Source of the DNA: Salmonella enterica subsp. enterica serovar Typhimurium str. LT2
Lineage (GTDB): Bacteria; Pseudomonadota; Gammaproteobacteria; Enterobacterales; Enterobacteriaceae
Assembly (NCBI RefSeq): GCF_000006945.2
Contig: NC_003197.2
Coordinates: forward strand, 2,604,001-2,668,000
Length of the DNA: 64,000 bases
Reading direction: 5' to 3'
Shown one piece after another: positions 57,486 through 64,000 of this stretch. Position 1 is the stretch's first letter; each line of letters begins with the position of its first letter. Both the position numbers and the translations under genes were made by a program. The notes under the pieces are model-generated. The model worked only from the letters and a program-made list of their open reading frames with translations, did not search any database and was not told where the DNA came from.

Positions 57486-58294
57486 CAGCCAATACTAAAG
57501 AAGACGTAGCGCAGCATAATCTCGCCGAGAAGCAGCAATACGCTGCCCGCCACCAGCGTCCCTCTGGCGTTTCGCAGACCGCCTGCGGCAAAGCAGAGCA
57601 TTCCCGCCGCTGAGACACACCAGCCGAGAAGATAGACGTCACGCAACTGCGCCAGCGCCTGTAGCGGATGATGCGGGAAAGTGACGACCGTCGTATCCAC
57701 CGCATTAATATCCGCCAGCCATAGCGGCTGCATGATCAGGCGAATCAGCACCATCAGTGCGACCACCACCACAGCGCAGCGCATTGCGGCGCCAGCGTTG
57801 CGCAGATAAGCCAGCGCAATGACTACCGAGCCGATAATGCCTGACGTGCCAAAGAACAGCGCCAGCGTGTTGCTATGCTGCCAGGTCGCCACCGAGGCAT
57901 GGATATAAACCTGCGCCATGCAGAATACATCCACCAGCCCAAACGCTGCCGCCAGCGCCAGCAGCGGCTGCCAGCCTGGCTTTCGGAAAAACAGCAGCAC
58001 AATCCCTAGCCCCAGCGCCGCCAGATAAAGGCTGGCAAAGACGATTTCGCGACTCAGCCACGAACTGGCGACATGACGTAACGCATTTAGCGCATTCAGG
58101 GGATAGCCCATGTGCAGCGCTGAAGCAAGCAGCCCCACGCAGGCCAGTACAAACGCCCCCGCCATCGCGGGAAGCGCGCCGCGTGCAGGCACGCGTCCCT
58201 CTACGGCGTACTGGCGGCCCAACGCCAGCCACACTGTCACGCCCACGGACCCTTGCAAACAGAGCGTAAAAATCAGCAGCGGTAACTCATGCAT
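57485..58294 (-). CDS. DmsC-like membrane anchor subunit
   Basis: A 269-residue integral membrane protein starting MHELPLLIFTLCLQG, typical of DmsC, with about eight hydrophobic helices. DmsC anchors the catalytic dimer to the membrane and oxidises menaquinol. The ATG at 58294 overlaps the DmsB-like stop by 8 bases (ATGCATGA); a longer frame starting upstream inside the dmsB-like gene is not DmsC-like. The stop overlaps the polyferredoxin start. Confidence 0.88.
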   Translation of the reverse strand: MHELPLLIFTLCLQGSVGVTVWLALGRQYAVEGRVPARGALPAMAGAFVLACVGLLASALHMGYPLNALNALRHVASSWLSREIVFASLYLAALGLGIVLLFFRKPGWQPLLALAAAFGLVDVFCMAQVYIHASVATWQHSNTLALFFGTSGIIGSVVIALAYLRNAGAAMRCAVVVVALMVLIRLIMQPLWLADINAVDTTVVTFPHHPLQALAQLRDVYLLGWCVSAAGMLCFAAGGLRNARGTLVAGSVLLLLGEIMLRYVFFSIG

Positions 58295-58916
58295 GGCGTT
58301 TACCCTCTTTTTCTGCGCCCTGATGCGCTTTGACAACCAGATTAGGTTTGGTTATGGATGAATCTGGCAGCCCGTTAACGTCGCATACGCTACCGTACTT
58401 CGCGCGCAGTTCATCAATCGGACCAAACTTGATGGCCTCCAGCGGACAGGTCGCAACACAGACGGGCGGTTCACCTTTCGCCAGTAAATCAACGCACATG
58501 TCGCACTTAGACATTTGGCCGGTCTGCTCGTTAAGCTGCGGCGCGCCATAAGGGCAGGACCAGGCGCAATAGCCACAGCCGACGCATTTGTCGGTATCAA
58601 CGCGCACAATGCCGTCACCCGGGCGTTTATGCATAGCGGTAGTCGGGCAATTTTTGGTGCAGACAGGGTCCGCACAGTGGTTGCAGGAAATGGAAAGCGT
58701 ATAAGCAAATACGTTATTGCTGACCCCACCCTGCCCGGTCGGGATGAAACTTCCGCCCTTGACTTCATAGACGCGGCGGAAACGACGGCCTACTTCCAGA
58801 TTGTTTTTGTCTTTGCAGGCCACCTGGCAGGCTTTACAACCGGAGCAGCGTGAGGAGTCGATGAAAAATCCCAGTTGTTTATCGCTCACCGGCGGGTAAT
58901 GTGTAAACTGACTCAT
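58287..58916 (-). CDS. DmsB-like iron-sulfur electron-transfer subunit
   Basis: A 209-residue ferredoxin-like subunit with four [4Fe-4S] motifs: CSGCKACQVACKD, CNHCADPVCTKNCP, CVGCGYCAWSCP and CDMC...CVATCP. It would pass electrons from the DmsC-like anchor to the catalytic subunit. It carries no signal of its own; in Dms enzymes it is exported bound to the Tat-targeted catalytic subunit. Its start overlaps the catalytic subunit's stop (ATGA). Confidence 0.92.
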   Translation of the reverse strand: MSQFTHYPPVSDKQLGFFIDSSRCSGCKACQVACKDKNNLEVGRRFRRVYEVKGGSFIPTGQGGVSNNVFAYTLSISCNHCADPVCTKNCPTTAMHKRPGDGIVRVDTDKCVGCGYCAWSCPYGAPQLNEQTGQMSKCDMCVDLLAKGEPPVCVATCPLEAIKFGPIDELRAKYGSVCDVNGLPDSSITKPNLVVKAHQGAEKEGKRHA

Positions 58917-61291
58917 GCTTTAGCCACCTCCACCAGCATGGTTTGATGTGAATTTCCCTTCGCCAGCGCGGTAATACGGGCCGAGCTGAGGACGTTCGCA
59001 CAGCCGCCTTTATCAACGCCGTTTTCATCCGGCTGCCACCAGGCGCCAGCCTGCATCGCGACAACGCCGGGAATAATGCGCGGCGTCACTTCCGCCGGGA
59101 TTTCGCAAATCCCGCGTGAGTTATGAATGCGCACCATGTCGCCATGCGTAATGCCGCGCTTTTGCGCATCCTGCGGGTTGATCCACAATGTCTGCTGCTG
59201 CACTTCAATCAGCCACGGGTTAGCGTATTGCGTTGAGTTGGCGCGGTTTTTTCCTTTCCACGTAATTAACTGGAGCGGAAAATCTTTCGCCAGCGCATCC
59301 TCCGGGCCTTCATGCGCGGGAACGTAGTGCGATAACGCCGGGATTTCCGGATGCTGCATGTCGTAGAGGCGCTTCGAGAAGATCTCTATTTTCCCTGACG
59401 GCGTCGGGAACGGATGATTTTCCGGATCGCGAATATTGTCTTCAAAGGCGATAAATGGCGCGCTTTTGAACAGATGCTGACGGGTCTTTTGCAGCGTGGC
59501 GAAATCCGGCAGATTTTCGTCCGGCATCGCCAGGCGCGTCTGTTCCCAGATGTGTTCAATCCACGCTTTCTCATCGCGCCCCTGGCTAAATTCATTCTCA
59601 ATGCCTAATTTCGCCGCCACCTCACGTAGCCAGTCGTAGTCGGAGCGCCGCTCAAATTCAGGCTCAATCAGTTTTTCAGAGAGTATCAGGTAGCTTGCCG
59701 TGCCCCAGGTTTCACCGATGTTCCAGCGTTCCATAAAGCTGGTTTCCGGCAGCAGTAGATCAGCGTATTTCGCGCTCGGCGTCATAAACAGATCGCTGGC
59801 GACAATAAACTGGATCTTTGATTCATCCTCCAGTACGCGTACCGCCTGGTGCAGATCGGGGTTCTGATTCGCCAGATAGTTCCCGGCCAGCGAGAACAGA
59901 ATACGGATGTTACTGTCCAGCTTATCGGCATCTTTCAGCCCCATATCCGGCGTCACTTTGCTGGCGTCGTCTGCGGCCTGCACCCAGTTCATCACCGAAA
60001 TTTTGGCTTTTACCGGGTTATCCGGCATCTCCGGACCCGCGGCGAATTTACGGTTAGCGCAGCCGCCGTAACCCGCAGCCCAACCGCCTTTGATGCCGAC
60101 ATTACCGGTAATGGTCGCCAGTAGAGTCGAACCGCGCGCGGTGCGCTCGCCGCAGTTGTGGCGCTGTGGTCCCCACCCCTGAATCAACGCGGCGGGTTTG
60201 GTATTCGCGTAATCACGCGCTAACTGGCGAATGGTTTGCGCCGGCACATGGGTGATCTTTTCCGCCCACTCGGGGGACTTAACGACACCGTCTTTGGCGC
60301 CGGTCAGATACGCCACCAGCGATTCGTTAGCCGGTACGCCTTCCGGCATTGAGTCTTCATCAAAACCGATAGCGTAACGCGCAATAAATGCGCGATCGTG
60401 CAGATTCTCGCTGATGATGACGTACATCATCGCGTCCATCAGCGCATTGTCGGTGGTGGGCAGCAGCGGGATCCACTGATCCGCCAGCGACGAAACGGTG
60501 TCGGAATAGCGCGGATCAACCACGATAAACCGCGTACCGTTCTGCTTCATCTTCTGCAAGAAATAGTTGGTATGACCAAAAATGGTCTCCGTCGGGTTAT
60601 GGCCCCACAGAATCACCAGTTTGGTGTCCAAAAGCGTATCCAGTGAACTGCCGCTGGCGGCAATGCCGTAAGTATAAGGCGTCGCGGCCGCCGTGTTGCC
60701 CATACTCACAGAATGGTAGCTTTCGAGATATCCGCCGGTCAGATTCAACAGGCGACGTGCCATTTTATCGCCGGAAAAGGTGCCGCCGGAAACGGCGGTA
60801 CCAACATGAACATAGCGCGAAGCCGGGCCATATTTTTCAGTAATCGATTTTAAATTATCGGCGATTAAGGTTGTCGCTTCATCCCAGGAAATTCGCTCAA
60901 ATTTTCCTTCACCGCGTTTTCCTACGCGCTTCATGGGATATTTAAGTCTGTCAGGATGATAAACAAATTTACGGTATGCGCGTCCACGAACACAGGCACG
61001 CATCACCGGCATTTGCGCATCCAGCGCATTATCCGGTCGCGTTGAAATTCGCGTCACGATACCGTCACTAACATGCGCCCGAATATCGCATTTGCCCCCG
61101 CAGTCAAAAGTGCTGCATGTCTGAACGACTTTTTCCGCAGGCCTGTTTTCAGTTGCCGTCACAGCGCGCGCCTGAGCGGTAGCTGGCGAGGAGACAAACG
61201 GTAACGCAATAAGCGCGGAGCTGGCCTGGATAAAGTGGCGGCGAGAAATAGCGGGCTGTTCGCCATTTCCCTGGCTTTTTATATTTTTCAT
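58913..61291 (-). CDS. DMSO reductase-family catalytic subunit (Tat-exported)
   Basis: A 792-residue molybdopterin enzyme of the DMSO reductase family, probably reducing an S- or N-oxide in anaerobic respiration; the substrate is not established. A twin-arginine signal (SRRHFIQASSALIALPF) is followed by cluster cysteines spaced C-x4-C-x3-C with a fourth in MRACVRGR. Cofactor-region motifs include GGYLESYHSVSMGNTAAAT (a serine is the likely Mo ligand), WGHNPTET and WGPQRHNCGERTARG. The start is the ATG at 61291; a longer frame has 11 extra residues before the Tat signal. It is first in a four-gene overlapping operon behind an FNR site. Confidence 0.88.
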   Translation of the reverse strand: MKNIKSQGNGEQPAISRRHFIQASSALIALPFVSSPATAQARAVTATENRPAEKVVQTCSTFDCGGKCDIRAHVSDGIVTRISTRPDNALDAQMPVMRACVRGRAYRKFVYHPDRLKYPMKRVGKRGEGKFERISWDEATTLIADNLKSITEKYGPASRYVHVGTAVSGGTFSGDKMARRLLNLTGGYLESYHSVSMGNTAAATPYTYGIAASGSSLDTLLDTKLVILWGHNPTETIFGHTNYFLQKMKQNGTRFIVVDPRYSDTVSSLADQWIPLLPTTDNALMDAMMYVIISENLHDRAFIARYAIGFDEDSMPEGVPANESLVAYLTGAKDGVVKSPEWAEKITHVPAQTIRQLARDYANTKPAALIQGWGPQRHNCGERTARGSTLLATITGNVGIKGGWAAGYGGCANRKFAAGPEMPDNPVKAKISVMNWVQAADDASKVTPDMGLKDADKLDSNIRILFSLAGNYLANQNPDLHQAVRVLEDESKIQFIVASDLFMTPSAKYADLLLPETSFMERWNIGETWGTASYLILSEKLIEPEFERRSDYDWLREVAAKLGIENEFSQGRDEKAWIEHIWEQTRLAMPDENLPDFATLQKTRQHLFKSAPFIAFEDNIRDPENHPFPTPSGKIEIFSKRLYDMQHPEIPALSHYVPAHEGPEDALAKDFPLQLITWKGKNRANSTQYANPWLIEVQQQTLWINPQDAQKRGITHGDMVRIHNSRGICEIPAEVTPRIIPGVVAMQAGAWWQPDENGVDKGGCANVLSSARITALAKGNSHQTMLVEVAKA

Positions 61292-61309
61292 GATCCGACT
61301 CGTCAAATA

Positions 61310-61358
61310 AAAACCCATTCTCACGTTTTTATGCGCTGGTTCTCTTGATATTTATCAA
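61310..61358 (-). promoter_or_regulatory. FNR-dependent promoter of the Dms-like operon
   Basis: TTGATATTTATCAA at 61345-61358 is a perfect FNR box. Its centre lies about 60 bp upstream of the catalytic-subunit start. A GAGAAT -10-like sequence at 61322-61317 predicts a start near 61310, about 41.5 bp from the FNR centre, the class II activating position. Anaerobic induction is therefore expected. Confidence 0.82.
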
Positions 61359-61446
61359 GCTCCCTCATTAAGGGTAATTCCGGAAAAATTAATAATTCTC
61401 ATTAACTTTAAATTAAATGAAATTCATAATTTATTCTGAAGAGTTG

Positions 61447-63762
61447 TTAACGTATTAATTCAAAATTAACCGCTGCAACCTGACCGGACTCATCCATTAC
61501 GACAAGTTGATAACGTCCAGCGATATTGAGTAATAAAGAAAGGCGATTATTTTCGCCATTAACAGGTTCGCCATTTAAAAACCACCAGCGACGCCCTTTG
61601 CCGCCGGTAGTCGAGACGGGCAGCGTGACGTTTTCCTGGCCTGGCAATTGCCTGATCACCGCGCCATCCCTCACTCCTGACAGCATTAACGGCGCGGCGT
61701 CATTGCCCTGTAGCGGCGGACAGTGGTCGGACGCCGCGGGCAAGCGGGCGCTACGTCTTTCCGCAGGCGGCAGCCACGGCTCCAGCGGCCGCGGCCAGAC
61801 GATAAACGTATGCGCACGCGCCTGCGGACAGTCGGCAGCGACACGCCGCCCCGTATCATCCAGCCAGACCGGGAAACGAATACCGTTGATGTCTTCCTGC
61901 TCAGGTAACAGCAGCGTGGGCGGCTGGCTGTCATCGAGCAGCCATGTCGCCAGTCGGCGGCGACAGTTGCTGTCTCCGGCAGGCAGAGTCTGTCCGCCCG
62001 GCCAGCAAATGACGCCGCGGCTTACCGCCTGCGGACGCGGATCTTCCGGCAGGCGTCCCGTATGCGCCAGTAACAGATTATTGACCTGGTTAAGCAATGG
62101 CACCGCGCTGGCAAAACCAAATTGCCCCACCACAGGCGTGCCGTCGGGTCTGCCTGTCCAGATACCGATGATATAGCGCGCGTTAACGCCAATAGCCCAC
62201 GCATCGCGATAGCCGTAACTGGTGCCGGTTTTCCACGCCAACGGCACAATGCGCGGCAGCGCGTTATCCGGCAAGGGTTGCGCTTCATCCGCCATAATCC
62301 GTCGAATGATCCACGCCGCTCCCGGCGACATTAATGGTCTTTCCGACAGCGGATCGTCCGGCTGTAACCGTAGTTTCGCCGCTTTCCCATGACGAGCGAA
62401 CGCGCTGTATGCCGCCGCCATCTCGTCAAGCCGCGCGCCCGCGCCGCCCAGAATCAGCGAAAGATTGGGCGCCGCGCCAGCAGGCAAATATAGCGGCAGG
62501 CCGACGTTACGCAGTTTTGCCGCAAATCGTTTCGGCCCATAGGCTTCAAGCACCTGAACGGCTGGCAGATTCAGCGAGCGTACCAGCGCGTCGCTCATGC
62601 TGACCGGGCCGTGAAATCCGCTGTCGAAGTTTCCCGGGCGGTAATCTCCGGTACGGCGCGGAACGTCCTGTAATAATGATGCGGGATGGATCAAGCCGTC
62701 ATCCAGCGCCAGACCATACACAAAGGGTTTGAGTACCGATCCCGGCGATCGGATCGCCGTTACCATGTCGACATGACCAAAACGGCTGTCGTCATTAAGG
62801 TCTACCGATCCTACCCAGCCGCGCACGCTCATATCGGTATGATCGACGACGATCATCGCCAACGAACTGCGTGCAGGCAGCCGCCCTTTCCATGCCCGCG
62901 CCAGATCTTCCAGTTGCCGCTGCAACCCGGCGTCCAGCGTGGTCACAATTTTGTCGTTCTGGCTTTTACTCAACATCATTCGGGCAAAAAGCGGCGCCAG
63001 TTGCGGCATTTGACGCGGCGCCAGCCAGACCGGTTCTTCACGCGACTCGCGTACCGTTTCGGCAGGCCAGACGCCCTGCGCCGCCATCCGATCCAGCACT
63101 TTATTTCGTGCCGCTTCGGCTCTCGCAGGCCAGCGGTCGGGGCGTAACCGGCTCGGCGCCTGCGGCAATACGGCCAGCAGCGCCGCGTCAGCGTAGCTCA
63201 GGCGCGCGGGCGGCTTGCCGAAGTAGGCCCAGCTTGCAGCGCCAATACCCTGTAGCGTGCCGCCGAACGGCGCGCGGTTCAGGTACAGCGTCAGGATATC
63301 GCGCTTGGACAAATGCCATTCAAGCTGGAGGGCGCGCCAAAGCTGGCGGATTTTACCGCCGAACGTGCGCGAATGCGGGTCCAGCAGTCTCGCCACCTGC
63401 ATAGTCAGCGTACTGCCGCCGGAAATAACGCGCCCGGCGGTAAGATCCTGCCATGCCGCGCGCGCGACGGAGAAAGGGTTAACGCCAGGGTGCCGCCAGA
63501 ACCAGCGATCTTCGTAATTGATTAGGGCCTCCAGGTAGCGGGGAGAGACCTCTTCAATCGTCACCGGATAACGCCAGATCCCCCCGGCGTCGGCAAAGCG
63601 CCACAGCGGCGTACCGTCATGGGCTACCACGACCCGCGCAGGATGGACCTCATTGAGCGGCAGCGGCCAGAGTTTATCCGCTGCCCATAACGCCAGGAAA
63701 ATAAAAAGCGGCGCGCCCGCCAGCCACAGCCAGCGGCCACGTTTACCACGCCAACCGTTCAT
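61447..63762 (-). CDS. pbpC: Penicillin-binding protein 1C
   Basis: PbpC is an inner-membrane class A penicillin-binding protein. The 771 residues have an N-terminal membrane anchor (about 11-27), a transglycosylase domain with EDRWFWRHPG near residue 85 and GGSTLTMQ, and a transpeptidase domain with active serine in SPGSVLK (about 343) and KTGTSYG (about 512). A C-terminal BiPBP_C-type beta domain follows. The ATG lies directly against the yfhM stop, reflecting the conserved yfhM-pbpC pair. Confidence 0.96.
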   Translation of the reverse strand: MNGWRGKRGRWLWLAGAPLFIFLALWAADKLWPLPLNEVHPARVVVAHDGTPLWRFADAGGIWRYPVTIEEVSPRYLEALINYEDRWFWRHPGVNPFSVARAAWQDLTAGRVISGGSTLTMQVARLLDPHSRTFGGKIRQLWRALQLEWHLSKRDILTLYLNRAPFGGTLQGIGAASWAYFGKPPARLSYADAALLAVLPQAPSRLRPDRWPARAEAARNKVLDRMAAQGVWPAETVRESREEPVWLAPRQMPQLAPLFARMMLSKSQNDKIVTTLDAGLQRQLEDLARAWKGRLPARSSLAMIVVDHTDMSVRGWVGSVDLNDDSRFGHVDMVTAIRSPGSVLKPFVYGLALDDGLIHPASLLQDVPRRTGDYRPGNFDSGFHGPVSMSDALVRSLNLPAVQVLEAYGPKRFAAKLRNVGLPLYLPAGAAPNLSLILGGAGARLDEMAAAYSAFARHGKAAKLRLQPDDPLSERPLMSPGAAWIIRRIMADEAQPLPDNALPRIVPLAWKTGTSYGYRDAWAIGVNARYIIGIWTGRPDGTPVVGQFGFASAVPLLNQVNNLLLAHTGRLPEDPRPQAVSRGVICWPGGQTLPAGDSNCRRRLATWLLDDSQPPTLLLPEQEDINGIRFPVWLDDTGRRVAADCPQARAHTFIVWPRPLEPWLPPAERRSARLPAASDHCPPLQGNDAAPLMLSGVRDGAVIRQLPGQENVTLPVSTTGGKGRRWWFLNGEPVNGENNRLSLLLNIAGRYQLVVMDESGQVAAVNFELIR

Positions 63763-64000
63763 TTAAGGCGTCACAATCAGCAGCCCCTCGCTCGCGCCGG
63801 TTGCCCGCCACTGAGGCGCATACATCGATTCCACCTGCGGTTGCGCAAGCTGGTACGTCCCCGGCGTTACCGCGCGCGCCAGGTAGACCAGCGTCACGGG
63901 CTGGCCCTCATTGACAACGACGGCAGCCACAAACCGATCGTCGCGGAATTCCATATACTGAATATCCGCCTGCTGCATCTGATTAAGCAGATTTTGCACT
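63763..64000 (-). CDS. yfhM: Bacterial alpha-2-macroglobulin YfhM, C-terminus (partial)
   Basis: The last 78 or so residues of the large periplasmic lipoprotein YfhM (alpha-2-macroglobulin-like protease trap), with the ending VYLARAVTPGTYQLAQPQVE...YAPQWRATG. The rest lies beyond the right edge, so the apparent start methionine is internal. It is immediately followed by pbpC, its partner in envelope defence (the two are proposed to act together when the wall is breached). Confidence 0.9.
   Translation of the reverse strand, partial: VQNLLNQMQQADIQYMEFRDDRFVAAVVVNEGQPVTLVYLARAVTPGTYQLAQPQVESMYAPQWRATGASEGLLIVTP

Overview
The window is chromosomal DNA of a gut-associated Salmonella enterica, almost certainly subspecies enterica (I). 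The core genes match the E. coli/Salmonella order bamC-dapA-gcvR-bcp ... perM-bepA-yfgD-hda-uraA-upp-purMN-ppk-ppx-yfgF-yfgG-guaAB-xseA ... yfgJ-der-bamB-yfgM-hisS-ispG-rodZ-rlmN-ndk ... pbpC-yfhM. Two blocks are Salmonella-specific: the CS54 island (shdA, ratB, ratA, sinI/sivI, sinH/sivH) between xseA and yfgJ, and a DMSO-reductase-like operon between ndk and pbpC. All five CS54 genes read through intact. As I recall, several are broken in typhoidal serovars, so a non-typhoidal, intestinally persisting serovar is more likely (inference).

Layout. 1-16.8 kb is conserved housekeeping: lysine synthesis (dapA), glycine-cleavage control (gcvR), peroxide defence (bcp), envelope quality control (bepA), replication control (hda), pyrimidine salvage (upp-uraA), purine synthesis (purMN), polyphosphate (ppk-ppx) and c-di-GMP turnover (yfgF). 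A glycerate-kinase relic lies between bcp and perM, where E. coli K-12 carries hyf. 17.2-18.8 kb, between yfgG and guaA, is a decayed mobile island. It holds an N-truncated ParE/RelE-like toxin remnant, an N-truncated gene coupled to a DUF1493 gene, and an IS3-family remnant. A 13-bp direct repeat of the guaA 3' end bounds it. guaBA and xseA follow.

23.6-46.8 kb is CS54. All five genes lie on the minus strand, in the transcriptional order sinH, sinI, ratA, ratB, shdA. SinH is an intimin/invasin-type inverse autotransporter barrel. SinI is a small exported protein. RatA and RatB are giant modular proteins of alternating Ig-like and lectin-like modules. ShdA is a classical autotransporter adhesin with 63-residue repeats. 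SinI, RatA and RatB share an N-terminal mature domain, and SinI and SinH share a C-terminal domain. This suggests they work together, possibly as a Zir-like secreted Ig adhesion system.

47.1-56.5 kb is core again: yfgJ, then rodZ-ispG-hisS-yfgM-bamB-der with the sRNA SroE between ispG and hisS, then rlmN and ndk. 56.6-61.4 kb holds an anaerobic molybdoenzyme operon (DmsA-, DmsB- and DmsC-like proteins plus a four-cluster polyferredoxin) behind a perfect FNR site. The window ends with pbpC and the 3' end of yfhM. No tRNA, rRNA or CRISPR array was seen.
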